NCBI RefSeq assembly: GCF_004519335.1
Contig: NZ_SOZD01000003.1
Span: 310,001 to 374,000 of the forward strand
DNA length: 64,000 bases
Reading direction: 5' to 3'
Source: Jiella endophytica
Lineage (GTDB): Bacteria > Pseudomonadota > Alphaproteobacteria > Rhizobiales > Rhizobiaceae
Below are positions 24,296 to 34,692 of the stretch, in pieces. The position numbers and the translations under genes are program-made. The notes under the pieces are model-generated. The model saw nothing but the letters and a program-made list of their open reading frames with translations, searched no databases and was not told the origin of the DNA. Each line of letters opens with the position of its first letter. The first letter of the stretch is position 1.

Positions 24296-25249
24296 GTGGC
24301 AACGAAAATCGTCAGATGCGGCCCGCTTCTCGCAGCAGGTCTCGGCGCGGCCGTTTCCGGCTGCACAGGCACCGACCTCTCGATCGCCATGGGGCCGAAC
24401 GGCCCCATCCCGCCGGAAAATGTCGGCTCCATCTCCACCCTCGGCGCGCCCCCCGTCTCGGCAACGCAGATGGCCTCCGCGGCGCCGCTGACGCCGAGCC
24501 CAGCCGGCGCCGTCTCCTCCGAACCGCTGCCGCCCTCCTATGGCAATTACGGCAATCAGAGCGGCTATGGCGATCAGGGCGGCGTCAGCGGCAGCCCGCT
24601 CGCGCCGCCCTCGCTGCAGCAGGACTCCGGCCGGCGCTCCGGCAACATGCGCTGGGTCGAGGGACCGCAGCCCGTCGGGACGAACGGCGACGGGGGCCCG
24701 GCTCCCGCCCGCACCGAAATGGCCTCGCTGCCCGATCCTGTCTCGGCAAAACAGGCGCCCGTCGAGCCGCAGATGTACGAGCCGCGCGCCCCGGAACCGC
24801 CCCGCGAGGAGCAGGCGGCGCTCGGCCCCGCATCCGATCAGGGGCCCTTGCGGCCCGCCTCGATGCGCGGCGAGAATGCCGCAAGGCCCGCCCGCGGCGA
24901 AGTCCAGTTCCTGCCCGTCGTCGGAGCGCCGCAGCGCGACGCCGAGCTTCTCGCCCGGGCGCTTTCGGAGGAATCCCAGCGCGCCGGCATGACCATCCGC
25001 CCGGCCAGCGGCCCGGTCGCGCCGATCCGGCTGAAGGGTTATTTCTCCGCCTTTTCGAGCGGCAACGAGACGGTTCTCGTCTATGTCTGGGACGTTCTCG
25101 ACGCCAACGACCAGCGCGTCCATCGCATCCAGGGCCAGGAGACCGTTGCCGGCACCGACGGCGATCCCTGGACGAAGATCGATCTCGAAACGCTGCGCAA
25201 GGTGGCGCGCGACACGATGGGCAAGGCGGCCGAACTACAGGTCGGCTGA
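24296..25249 (+). CDS. Probable lipoprotein, unknown function
   Basis: A 317-aa product from a GTG that is preceded by a strong Shine-Dalgarno (GGAAGGAG, 5 bp spacing). The signal sequence MATKIVRCGPLLAAGLGAAV ends in the lipobox VSGC. The middle (about residues 45-200) is low-complexity, rich in Pro, Gly, Ser and Ala, while the C-terminal 110 residues form a compact domain (FLPVVGAPQRDAELLARALS, LKGYFSAFSSGNETVLVYVW, VHRIQGQETVAGTDGDPWTK) that looks globular. I recognise no named family. It is likely an outer-membrane or periplasmic lipoprotein matured by Lgt. A longer in-frame start at 24257 exists but lacks a ribosome-binding site. Confidence 0.78.
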   Translation: MATKIVRCGPLLAAGLGAAVSGCTGTDLSIAMGPNGPIPPENVGSISTLGAPPVSATQMASAAPLTPSPAGAVSSEPLPPSYGNYGNQSGYGDQGGVSGSPLAPPSLQQDSGRRSGNMRWVEGPQPVGTNGDGGPAPARTEMASLPDPVSAKQAPVEPQMYEPRAPEPPREEQAALGPASDQGPLRPASMRGENAARPARGEVQFLPVVGAPQRDAELLARALSEESQRAGMTIRPASGPVAPIRLKGYFSAFSSGNETVLVYVWDVLDANDQRVHRIQGQETVAGTDGDPWTKIDLETLRKVARDTMGKAAELQVG

Positions 25250-25605
25250 TGCGCCAGCATGTCGCACTCGGGGTCTCAGCCCGGGTCGCGTCAGCGATCC
25301 CTTCACCTTGTTGCGGCGGCGCACAAGACTCGGCTTGAAGTTTTGCGCAAGGCTGCTAGAGCACCCATCGCAGATCGGACGGTGACGGAACGGAGACGGC
25401 TCCGCGCCATTTTCGACCTGACATCCGCGCCTGCCGCTCGATCGGCAGCCCGGCGCGGCTATATCGTGTTCGGCGGCGTCCCGACCGCAGGGCGGGAGGG
25501 AGTTTCGCGGCAAACTCGACCAGCCTGCCTGTGGTCTGGCCCGGAAGGAATGGCAGCTTGCGCAACAACGACATCTCCGCCAACCGATCCAACGGCCGGA
25601 GGGCG
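25250..25605. other. Gene-free leader region upstream of prs
   Basis: 356 bp without a convincing gene. A possible promoter is TTGAAG (25335-25340), 16 bp, then TAGAGC (25357-25362), reading towards prs, but the match is weak. No hairpin or riboswitch-like structure was recognised. Confidence 0.35.
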
Positions 25606-26538
<933 letters not shown>

Positions 26539-26845
26539 CCCCGCCAGTCCCGAAGCTGTCGGCTCCCTGCATACACCTCGCCGAGGCGTGGCATGGATGC
26601 ACCGCAGCATGGGTAAAAATCCCTTCGCTCTCCTTACGAAATCTTGCGCGCGCCGTCCTGCCCGAACTAGCTACGGGCCGGGATTGCAGTGCCGAGCGCT
26701 CCCTCCGGCCGGCAACACGCCATGGCCCGCGCTTTGGGACCGACACGGCACATTGGTGCGAAACGCTGGAAAATTAAGCTCTCGTTAACCCTGTCCGGTG
26801 TCCAACGAGGCTTCCAATTTTCGCAACTGCGAAGACGAGCGGACC

Positions 26846-28081
26846 ATGCAGACGAGCAAAGACCTGCAGAAACGCCCCGTTTCCGGCGACAGGACAGGGC
26901 ATCGCGGCTCCGGCGGACGCGCCGGCGCGCTGATGGCGGCCGTCATACTGCTGGCTCTCCTCCCCGGCATGCGCCTTGCCGATGCCGGCGATCTCGACAG
27001 CGACACCCAGTCCTTCGCCGTCGCCTCCGTGGCGCGACAGAACGCCCTCGCCTTGCGCCTTGCGAGCGGGCAGAACGACAATCTCAAGGTCCATCTCGAA
27101 AGCCTGCGCAGCGACGCCTGCGGCCCAACATCGGTCAGGCTGTCCTTCGGCCAGACCGACGCGATGGACGACTGGGAAAAGCTGCTCGACGATGCCGGCG
27201 AGGCAGCCCGGTCGAAGACGCTGCAGTCGTCGTCCAAGGCGGACGAATGCGCCAATGCCGCAAGGGCCTGGACCGGCGGTTCGGTGACCCTCGCCAACGA
27301 CGCGCTGGACGGCGACGGCCGCTATTTCGAGCGCTTCGAAAGCAATCTGTCCGCCGGCCTCGACGCGCGGCTGGCCGCGGACCTTGCCGTCGGCATGGCG
27401 ATCGGCGGCTCCAACGGCGACACGATCGAATCCGACGGCGACGCGCGCAGCCGCTCGGCGGTCGGCTCCTTCGCCGCCTACGCCTCCTATCATCCGAGCG
27501 AGGCGACCTTCGCCGAGGCCGCGCTCGGGGTCTCGCGGCTGCGTCTTTCCGATCGCGTCGACGGCGACCTGGACGAGCTCTCCGGCGACGTCGATCATGG
27601 CGGCCTCGGCGGCTATGCGACGGTTGCCGTCGGCCGCGTCGAACAGCTCGGCGGCGTCGAACTGTCGCCCTATCTGAAGGCCGCCGGTCAGGTCATCCGC
27701 CTCGAAGCGGCGCGCCAGACCATCGGCTCGACCGCCTACAGGACCCACAGCCAGCTCGCGTCGAGCGTCGCCGGAACCGTCGGCGTCGACGCCTCGGTGG
27801 CACTGCGGCGGCTGCCGGACTGGATCGCCGTCAAGCCGAAGGCTGGCGTCGAGATCGGCTATTCGCTCAGCCGCCAGGCCGCGACAGCCATTGCGGTAGA
27901 GGCGGGGGACGCCAGCGGCACGGTGCCCGGCACCTTCTCGACCGCCCAGACGCTGCGTCTCGATGTCGGCACCAGCATCAAGCTCTTCGACGAACTGTCG
28001 CTGGATTTCGACGTCGAATCCCGGCCGATCGAGGATGGCAGGCCGAAGACGCTGCGGCTCTCGTCAAGCTGGAATTTTTAA
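26846..28081 (+). CDS. Predicted outer-membrane beta-barrel protein, autotransporter-domain-like
   Basis: A 411-aa exported protein from the ATG MQTSKDLQKRPV; an in-frame start at 26798 would add 16 residues. A hydrophobic signal segment (GALMAAVILLALLPGMRLAD) is followed by about 110 mixed residues with two cysteines, and then a C-terminal 270-residue region of alternating strands with Gly/aromatic patterns (YFERFESNLSAGLDARLAAD, LGGYATVAVGRVEQLGGVEL, VKPKAGVEIGYSLS). The last residue is Phe in LRLSSSWNF, the outer-membrane insertion signature. This resembles an autotransporter barrel without a passenger. Function unknown; it stands alone downstream of prs. Confidence 0.72.
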   Translation: MQTSKDLQKRPVSGDRTGHRGSGGRAGALMAAVILLALLPGMRLADAGDLDSDTQSFAVASVARQNALALRLASGQNDNLKVHLESLRSDACGPTSVRLSFGQTDAMDDWEKLLDDAGEAARSKTLQSSSKADECANAARAWTGGSVTLANDALDGDGRYFERFESNLSAGLDARLAADLAVGMAIGGSNGDTIESDGDARSRSAVGSFAAYASYHPSEATFAEAALGVSRLRLSDRVDGDLDELSGDVDHGGLGGYATVAVGRVEQLGGVELSPYLKAAGQVIRLEAARQTIGSTAYRTHSQLASSVAGTVGVDASVALRRLPDWIAVKPKAGVEIGYSLSRQAATAIAVEAGDASGTVPGTFSTAQTLRLDVGTSIKLFDELSLDFDVESRPIEDGRPKTLRLSSSWNF

Positions 28082-28259
28082 GGCGCGACCGGCGCCGGCC
28101 TGAAAGATCAGGCTTGGCGCGCCGAATTGGGCCGGCGCGCTCCGCCTGCGGTTTCCGCCGAACCGTCCGCTCGCCTGACGATCAGACCATCAGCCTATCG
28201 ATTGCGCTCCGCTGGAGCTTGTGCAATCTTCGGGCATCTTCGTTGCCCCCGGGGCGGCC

Positions 28260-28811
28260 ATGTCGCGTCTTCTGCGTCGCATCAGCATCGTCAATGTCGC
28301 CACCGGCCTCGCTGCCTTGGCGCTGGTGCTCTTCGGCGTCGGGCTCCTCACCCGCGAGGATGTCGCCGACAAGCCCTATCTGAAGATCGCCGGCTCCGGC
28401 TTCATCTTCAACTACCGGGTTGCCGACGTCTATTACGGCTTTACCGCCTTCGTTCAGAAGCCGGTGAAGAACTACTCGGTGATCGAGGCGACCTTCGAAG
28501 ATCCGTCCGGCGGCTCGCCACACCAGGTGCGTGTGAAGATGTCGCCCCGTTCGAGCCGCTACGGCGTCCGCTCGCCGCCGCTGCGGGGCGTCGAGGCGCA
28601 CCATCCCTACCGGGTTTCCGTTCGCCTCATCCAGAATGGCGACGGCGCCGTGCTGTTCGAGGATGCCTTCACCGTCACCTCGCAGATTTCCGACCGCATC
28701 GTGCCGCCGCAACCTCTGACCGTCGGCCCCGGCTACACCCGCAATCCGCAGATGCCGGACGGCTGGACTGCACCTGCGGCTTCGGACCCAAGGTTAGATC
28801 ACGCGGGATGA
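28260..28811 (+). CDS. Small membrane-anchored protein, unknown function
   Basis: A 183-aa product beginning MSRLLRRISIVNVATGLAAL, with one membrane helix at about residues 8-30, placing the rest (about 35-183) in the periplasm. The mature part is rich in beta-strand-like segments (KIAGSGFIFNYRVADVYYGF, HHPYRVSVRLIQNGDGAVLF) and contains no recognised motif. An earlier in-frame ATG at 28221 would add 13 residues without ribosome-binding site. No family assignment is possible. It lies 178 bp after the barrel gene and 124 bp before choX. Confidence 0.6.
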   Translation: MSRLLRRISIVNVATGLAALALVLFGVGLLTREDVADKPYLKIAGSGFIFNYRVADVYYGFTAFVQKPVKNYSVIEATFEDPSGGSPHQVRVKMSPRSSRYGVRSPPLRGVEAHHPYRVSVRLIQNGDGAVLFEDAFTVTSQISDRIVPPQPLTVGPGYTRNPQMPDGWTAPAASDPRLDHAG

Positions 28812-28935
28812 ATTATTTGCGGCAAATTCGCCCCCGGCTGTTGCGCCTCGGGACGCAAAAGGTTGATATTGCCGCAGCACCGCCGGCAGGGCGGCCGCAC
28901 GACCGAACCTTCCCCAAGTATCACAGGAGAACCGA

Positions 28936-29901
28936 ATGAACCGGAAATCGAGGGCTCTTGGCCTCTTTGTCGGAGCGTCCTTCATGATGCTGCCCGCGCT
29001 GGCGACCACCGCACAGGCGGCCGATGCGGACAGCTGCAAGACGGTTCGCCTCTCCGACGTCGGCTGGACCGACATCACCTCGACCACCGCGGTGATGTCG
29101 AAGCTGCTCGAGGGCATGGGCTACGATCCCGACGTCAAGATCCTGTCGGTGCCGGTGACCTTCGCCTCCCTCGCCGACGACAATCTCGACGTCTTCCTCG
29201 GCAACTGGATGCCAGCCCAGGCCGAACCGATCAAGAAGTATGTCGACAACGGCTCGATCGAGCGGGTCGAGACCAATCTCGAGGGCGCCAAATACACCCT
29301 CGCCGTGCCGAAATATCTCTATGACGAGGGCCTTCACGACTTTGCCGACATCCACAAGTTCGGCGACGAGCTGGACCACAAGATCTACGGCATCGAGCCG
29401 GGCAACGACGGCAACTCGCTGGTCATCGGCCTGATCGACAAGAACCGCTTCGACCTCGGCGACTTCGAGCTGGTCGCCTCGTCGGAACAGGGCATGCTCT
29501 CGCAGGTGGCGCGGGCGACCAAGTCGAAGAAGGGCATCGTCTTCCTCGGCTGGGCGCCGCATCCGATGAACACCAATTACGACATCGAATATCTGACCGG
29601 CGGCGACGACACCTTCGGCCCGAACTACGGCGGCGCCACGGTCTACACCGTTACCCGCAAGGGCTACAGCGAAGAGTGCCCGAACATCGGCAAGCTGATC
29701 AAGAATCTGACCTTCGATCTCGACATGGAAAACAAGATCATGGGCAAGATCCTCGACGACGGCGAGGAGCCCGAGAAGGCCGCGACCGAATGGCTGAAGG
29801 CCAATCCCGACCGGCTGACCAAGTGGCTCGACGGCGTCACCACCCTCGACGACAAGCCGGCCCTTGCGGCCGTCAAGGAAACGCTCGGCATCTCGTCCTG
29901 A
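28936..29901 (+). CDS. choX: Choline ABC transporter substrate-binding protein
   Basis: Periplasmic high-affinity choline receptor. The 321-aa product has a Sec signal peptide (MNRKSRALGLFVGASFMM through AQAAD), then the ProX/OpuAC fold with DVGWTDITSTTAVMSKLLEG and NLDVFLGNWMPAQ, the latter containing residues that build the aromatic ligand cage in ChoX, and the cysteine pair (DSCKTV, EECPNI) expected to form a disulfide. A CAGGAGA ribosome-binding site precedes the ATG. It heads a choX-choW-choV operon typical of Rhizobiales, where choline is both carbon source and glycine betaine precursor. Confidence 0.94.
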   Translation: MNRKSRALGLFVGASFMMLPALATTAQAADADSCKTVRLSDVGWTDITSTTAVMSKLLEGMGYDPDVKILSVPVTFASLADDNLDVFLGNWMPAQAEPIKKYVDNGSIERVETNLEGAKYTLAVPKYLYDEGLHDFADIHKFGDELDHKIYGIEPGNDGNSLVIGLIDKNRFDLGDFELVASSEQGMLSQVARATKSKKGIVFLGWAPHPMNTNYDIEYLTGGDDTFGPNYGGATVYTVTRKGYSEECPNIGKLIKNLTFDLDMENKIMGKILDDGEEPEKAATEWLKANPDRLTKWLDGVTTLDDKPALAAVKETLGISS

Positions 29902-29935
29902 GCCCTTCGCCCCTTCGGGCGCGATCGATGACCTC

Positions 29936-29959
29936 GGGGTCGGCCGGACGGCCGGCCCC
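29936..29959 (+). other. Intercistronic hairpin between choX and choW
   Basis: GGGGTCGGCC, loop GGAC, GGCCGGCCCC: a 10-bp stem 34 bp after the choX stop, followed only by GATCCTTTGG. Such structures after binding-protein genes usually stabilise the upstream mRNA segment or partially terminate, giving more receptor than membrane components. That effect is inferred here. Confidence 0.55.
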
Positions 29960-30033
29960 GATCCTTTGGCGGAAACGCGCCCTCCCTTTTTCGCAAGACC
30001 CTTTTCATCGAAGCCAAGAGGACAGAGCAGCCC

Positions 30034-30873
30034 GTGGAATGGCTTGAAGCCCACCCCTTGCCGATCGGCGACTATGCCGAGGCCTTCGTCGACTGGTTGA
30101 CAGCGAACTTCACCTTCGTCTTCGACGGCCTGACGAAGTTCCTGCAGTCGATCATCGACGCGATCCTGTTCGTTCTGACCTGGCCGCATCCCTTCGTCGT
30201 CGTCGCGGCCTTCTGCCTGATCGCCTGGCTGGCGCGGCGCTCGATCTTCCCGGTCCTGTTCACCCTCGTCGGCCTCCTGCTGATCATCAATCTCGGCTTC
30301 TGGAAGGAGACCACCCAGACGCTCGCCCTCGTCATCGCGGCGACGGCGACCTGCATGGTCATCGGCGTGCCCCTCGGCATCGCCGCCGCGCGGCGCGAAT
30401 GGGTCTATGTGATCCTCAGGCCGATCCTCGACCTGATGCAGACCATCCCGACCTTCGTCTATCTGATCCCGGCGCTGATCCTCTTCGGCCTCGGCATGGT
30501 GCCGGGCCTCGTCGCGACGGTGATCTTCTCACTGCCCGCCTCGATCCGCCTCACCCGCCTCGGCATCGCCTCGACGCCGACGCAGCTTCTCGAAGCCGGC
30601 GACGCCTTCGGCGCGACGCCGATGCAGCGGCTGTTCAAGGTCGAGATCCCCTACGCGCTGCCGCAGATCATGGCCGGCCTCACCCAGACGATCATGCTGT
30701 CTCTGTCGATGGTGGTCATCGCCGCCCTCGTCGGCGCGCCCGGCCTCGGCGTTCCGGTGCTGAGAGCCCTGAATGCCATCAATGTCGGCAACGGCTTTGA
30801 ATCCGGCCTTGCCATCGTGCTTCTGGCGATCATTCTCGATCGCTTCTTCCGGGTCGAGGAGAAGGGCCGATGA
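30034..30873 (+). CDS. choW: Choline ABC transporter permease
   Basis: Inner-membrane permease of the OpuAB/ProW family. The 279-aa protein (GTG start) has an N-terminal hydrophilic segment, about six membrane helices and the BPD_transp EAA-type motif EAGDAFGATPMQRLFKVEIP (about residues 188-207), where it contacts the ATPase, followed by ALPQIMAGLTQTIMLSLSMV. It ends with an ATGA overlap with choV, so the two are translationally coupled. Confidence 0.95.
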   Translation: MEWLEAHPLPIGDYAEAFVDWLTANFTFVFDGLTKFLQSIIDAILFVLTWPHPFVVVAAFCLIAWLARRSIFPVLFTLVGLLLIINLGFWKETTQTLALVIAATATCMVIGVPLGIAAARREWVYVILRPILDLMQTIPTFVYLIPALILFGLGMVPGLVATVIFSLPASIRLTRLGIASTPTQLLEAGDAFGATPMQRLFKVEIPYALPQIMAGLTQTIMLSLSMVVIAALVGAPGLGVPVLRALNAINVGNGFESGLAIVLLAIILDRFFRVEEKGR

Positions 30874-31922
30874 GCAAGACCGTCGTCTCCTTCGAAAACG
30901 TCTCGATCATCTTCGGCCGCAACCGCGACAAGGCTCTGGCGCTGGCCGACGAGGGCAAGTCCCGCGCCGAGATCCGCGAGGAAACCGGCGCGACGCTCGG
31001 CGTCACCAACGCCAGGCTCGACGTCAAGGAAGGCGAGATCGCCGTCCTGATGGGCCTCTCCGGCTCCGGCAAGTCGACCCTCATCCGCGCCGTCAACGGC
31101 CTTGCGCCGGTCGCCCGCGGCCGCGTCGTCATCGACACCGGCCGCGAGCCGGTCGATCCGAAGGACTGCGGATCGAAGCGGCTGCGCGAACTCCGGCGCC
31201 ACGAAGTGGCGATGGTGTTCCAGCAATTCGCCCTCTTGCCCTGGCGCACGGTGGTGGACAATGTCGCCCTCGGCCTCGAATTTGCCGGCGAATCGAAGAC
31301 CGCCCGGCGCGAGCGCGCCCTCGCCCAGCTCGAGCTCGTCGGCCTCTCCGACTGGGCCAATTCGCGCGTTTCGGAACTCTCCGGCGGCATGCAGCAGCGT
31401 GTCGGCCTCGCGAGAGCCTTTGCGACGGATGCCCCGATCCTCCTGATGGACGAGCCCTTCTCGGCCCTCGACCCGCTGATCCGCACGCGGCTGCAGGACG
31501 AGCTGATCGATCTTCAGCAGAAACTGAAGAAGACCATCATCTTCGTCAGCCACGATCTCGACGAGGCCTTCAAGATCGGCAACCGCATCGCCATCATGGA
31601 AGGCGGCAGGATTGTCCAGATCGGCACCGCGCAGGATATCGTGCTGAGGCCCGCCGACGACTACGTCGCCGACTTCGTCGCCCATATGAACCCGCTCAAC
31701 GTTCTGACCGCCGGCGACGTGATGAAGCCGGTGACCCGCGAGGACACGACGCCCGCCAATGTCGCCGCCATGGCCGAGCCGACGACGCCGCTGAAGCGGG
31801 TGATGGAATCGGTGAGCGGGGCGAAGGGCTCGGTCGTCGTCAGCCACAACGGCAAGATCCTCGGCCAGATCGGCCCGCAGGAGATCGTCGACGCGCTGCA
31901 GCGCCACCAGGCCGAGGGCTGA
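30870..31922 (+). CDS. choV: Choline ABC transporter ATP-binding protein
   Basis: ATPase subunit of the choline importer. The 350-aa product has Walker A GLSGSGKST (about residues 62-70), the Q-loop MVFQQFALLPWRT, ABC signature ELSGGMQQRVGLARA, Walker B ILLMDEPFSALDP and the H-loop FVSHDLDEAF. A C-terminal extension (about 270-350) resembles a divergent CBS-type regulatory region (GSVVVSHNGKILGQIGPQEI), as found in ProV-type subunits. Overlaps choW by 4 bp. Confidence 0.95.
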   Translation: MSKTVVSFENVSIIFGRNRDKALALADEGKSRAEIREETGATLGVTNARLDVKEGEIAVLMGLSGSGKSTLIRAVNGLAPVARGRVVIDTGREPVDPKDCGSKRLRELRRHEVAMVFQQFALLPWRTVVDNVALGLEFAGESKTARRERALAQLELVGLSDWANSRVSELSGGMQQRVGLARAFATDAPILLMDEPFSALDPLIRTRLQDELIDLQQKLKKTIIFVSHDLDEAFKIGNRIAIMEGGRIVQIGTAQDIVLRPADDYVADFVAHMNPLNVLTAGDVMKPVTREDTTPANVAAMAEPTTPLKRVMESVSGAKGSVVVSHNGKILGQIGPQEIVDALQRHQAEG

Positions 31923-32209
31923 GAGCGCCTGGCGAAGGGCCGCTCTCGCCGAGGCGGGGCGGCCTTTCGCATCCGCCTTGCGCCAGGGCCATCTGCGTTT
32001 GCCCCTGATCGACGCGAAGCCGTCGAGCTGTCGAGCGTGCTTTTTGAGAAGATCGGTCCGATTGCCGGGCCGATGCTGCAGCCCGTAGCCCATTCCGATT
32101 TTCCGCCGAATGCTGTAGACGGCGGGGCAAACCAGCCGACCCTCGCCTGCGACGCGGGCGGGCGAAAACCCTCGGCAAACCTCGGAAAACGCAGCGGAAA
32201 GCAGACCCC

Positions 32210-33841
32210 ATGGACAGCCTCGCCGAGGAAACCGGCCTTTTGCGCCAGACGGCACCCTCGCCGCAGCGCCCTTACGAGACCCGGCGGACCTTCGCGATCA
32301 TCTCGCATCCGGACGCCGGCAAGACCACCCTGACCGAAAAGCTGCTGCTGGCCGGCGGCGCCATCGAGATGGCCGGCGCGGTGCGCGCCAAGGGCAACAA
32401 GAACCGCGCCAAGTCCGACTGGCTCGACATCGAGAAGAACCGCGGCATCTCGGTGACCTCCTCGGTGATGACCTTCGAGAAGGGGGGCGTGAACTTCAAC
32501 CTCCTCGATACGCCCGGCCATAGCGACTTTTCCGAGGACACCTACCGCACGCTGACGGCCGTCGACAGCGCCATCATGGTGATCGACGCGGCCAAGGGCA
32601 TCGAGGCGCAGACCCGCAAGCTCTTCGAGATCTGCCGCCTGCGCGACATCCCGATCGTCACCTTCGTCAACAAGATCGACCGCGAGGGCCGCGACCCGTT
32701 CGAACTCCTGGACGAGATCGAGGAGCAGCTGGCGCTCTCCGTCGCGCCGATGGTCTGGCCGGTCGGCCAGGGCGGCCTGTTCAAGGGCTGCTACGACCTC
32801 GTCGCCAACGACTTCCTCCCGGCCAGAGGCAGCGCCGTCCCCTGCCCCGCCGGGCTCGAGGATCCGGCGCTCGAAACGGCGCTCGGCGCCGAGACCCATG
32901 CCGCCCTCAACGATGCCGCGACGCTCGCCGTCGAGGGCTACGCGTCCTTCGACCGCGAGGCCTTCCGACAGGGCCATCTGACGCCGGTGATCTTCGGCTC
33001 GGCGCTGGAGAACTTCGCCGTCGGCCGGCTGATGGACTTCATCGCCGCCCATGCGCCGGAGCCGCGGCCGCAACCCTCCGACCGCGGCCCTGTCGACCCG
33101 TCCGAGGACAAGGTGTCGGGCTTCGTCTTTAAGGTCCAGGCCAATATGGACCCCAAGCACCGCGACCGCGTCGCCTTCGTGCGCTTCTGCTCGGGCCATT
33201 TCCGGCGCGGCATGAAGCTCGACCATGTCCGCTCGGGCAAGGCGCTCGCCGTCTCCAACCCGATCTATTTCGTCGCCCAGGAGCGCTCGCTCACCGAGGA
33301 AGCCTATGCCGGCGACGTCATCGGCATTCCGAACCACGGCACCCTGCAGGTCGGCGACACGTTGACCGAGGGCGAAGCCTTCCGCTTCACCGGCCTGCCG
33401 GCCTTCGCCCCGGAGGTCCTGCGCCGGGTGCGGCTCACCGACACGATGAAGATGAAGCAGATGCGCCGGGGCCTCGAGGATCTCGCCCAGGAAGGCCTTG
33501 TCCAGGTGTTCCGGCCGACCATCGGCTCCGACTTCATCGTCGGCGTCGTCGGCCCGCTGCAGCTCGACGTGCTCGCCTCGCGCATCGCCGGCGAATACAA
33601 GGCCGAAGTCTCCTTCGAGCCGGTGCAGTACAATGTCGCCCGCTGGATCCGCTGCGAGAACCCGCAGCTGCTGAAGGAATTCATCCGCGAGAACACGATG
33701 AACGTCGTGCGCGACCGCGACGACTGGCCGGTCTATCTCTGCAAGGACGAGTGGGACCTTCGCTACATCATGAGCCGCAACAAGGACATCGCCTTCGACG
33801 CGACCCGCGAGATCGTCCAGCAGGGCGATACGGGGAAGTAG
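32210..33841 (+). CDS. prfC: Peptide chain release factor 3
   Basis: Translational GTPase that recycles RF1/RF2 from the ribosome. The 543-aa product has G1 AIISHPDAGKTTLTEKLLLA, the RF3-specific KSDWLDIEKNRGISVTSSVM, G3 LLDTPGHSDFSEDTYR and G4 VNKIDREGRDPFELLDEIE, followed by domains II and III (e.g. DPKHRDRVAFVRFCSGHFRR and IVGVVGPLQLDVLASRIAGE). Length is typical. It follows choV by 287 bp in the same direction but is functionally unrelated and probably has its own promoter. Confidence 0.97.
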   Translation: MDSLAEETGLLRQTAPSPQRPYETRRTFAIISHPDAGKTTLTEKLLLAGGAIEMAGAVRAKGNKNRAKSDWLDIEKNRGISVTSSVMTFEKGGVNFNLLDTPGHSDFSEDTYRTLTAVDSAIMVIDAAKGIEAQTRKLFEICRLRDIPIVTFVNKIDREGRDPFELLDEIEEQLALSVAPMVWPVGQGGLFKGCYDLVANDFLPARGSAVPCPAGLEDPALETALGAETHAALNDAATLAVEGYASFDREAFRQGHLTPVIFGSALENFAVGRLMDFIAAHAPEPRPQPSDRGPVDPSEDKVSGFVFKVQANMDPKHRDRVAFVRFCSGHFRRGMKLDHVRSGKALAVSNPIYFVAQERSLTEEAYAGDVIGIPNHGTLQVGDTLTEGEAFRFTGLPAFAPEVLRRVRLTDTMKMKQMRRGLEDLAQEGLVQVFRPTIGSDFIVGVVGPLQLDVLASRIAGEYKAEVSFEPVQYNVARWIRCENPQLLKEFIRENTMNVVRDRDDWPVYLCKDEWDLRYIMSRNKDIAFDATREIVQQGDTGK

Positions 33842-34004
33842 GGTCGGCCGTTTCGCCGCGCCGAAGGAGGCCGCTTGCGGTCCCGCTGCGTCAGACGCCC
33901 GGAAGTTCGCCGACGCTCACGCCTTCCCTGCCCCTCCCCGGCCCGCCGGACAAGGTGCCGTCCCCTGGCGCGCCGTCATTCTCATCTGTTGCAGCCGCCG
34001 CTCA

Positions 34005-34178
34005 CCCCCCTCTGCCCTGCCGGGCATCTCCCCCGCAAGGGGGGAGATCGGCCGAGCGTCACCGCTGCGCCCCTTGTTCGCCGAGCGCCGCTGCAGGGAC
34101 ATCAAAGCAAAGCCTGTGCGGCCGAAGCCGCCTGATCTCCCCCCTTGCGGGGGAGATGCCCGGCAGGGCAGAGGGGGG
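34005..34178. repeat. Long intergenic inverted repeat, rhizobial RIME-like element (copy 2)
   Basis: Two 44-bp arms, 34005-34048 and 34135-34178, are perfect reverse complements of each other, separated by 86 bp of unrelated sequence. Arms begin CCCCCCTCTGCCCTGCCGGG and end in an internal small hairpin, as in copy 1 at 17649-17821. The left arms of the two copies differ at one position. This indicates a dispersed repeat family with arms kept identical by conversion or recent insertion. Confidence 0.85.
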
Positions 34179-34582
34179 CGCCTCGGCGCAACGGCCGCCG
34201 TGTTTCTCTCCCTCCTGCCATCCCGTCCGCCCGAACCACCGTCCCACGCGGAAGCGCCCGGCGGCGCGATGCGCCCCGAGTTCGGCCCATGCGATCTGCC
34301 GCTCCCGATGGAGCCGGCAATGTCCCGCCCGACAGGCGGACAGCGGAACGCCGGAGGCAGGCCCTCCGATAGTCTGGTATTCTACGGCCCGCCTCCGGCG
34401 TCCCGCGCGGCGTTTTTTCGGGGTCTTCTCGGCTCACCCACCCTGTCCGTCGCCTCGGCCTTGTCAGCCAAAACGCCGACCTCGGGCCGGCCACACCGGC
34501 TGCTGGCTCTTCACCCGCCGCACCTTTTCAGCACGGCGACCTCAAGCGGACCGATCCGCACCCGCGCCGTATTACGCGAGGG

Positions 34583-34692
34583 CCCTTCGACAGGCTCAGG
34601 AGCGGATCCTCGAACCCGTCCGGGGCGCCAAACTCATCGGAATAACTCGCGGCTCGGACACCGCCCGCCCTCGCCCTGAGCCAGCCGAAGGG
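34583..34692. repeat. Inverted repeat with CTTCGACAGGCTCAGG-type arms
   Basis: CCCTTCGACAGGCTCAGG (34583-34600) faces CCTGAGCCAGCCGAAGGG (34675-34692), 16 of 18 positions paired. Arms of this kind are common dispersed extragenic palindromes in alphaproteobacterial genomes. Non-coding. Confidence 0.6.

Noticed and set aside
26539-26797. Possible tRNA or small RNA gene after prs
   Set aside because: No cloverleaf-compatible pairing, anticodon arm or TTCGA-type T-loop in the right spacing was seen.
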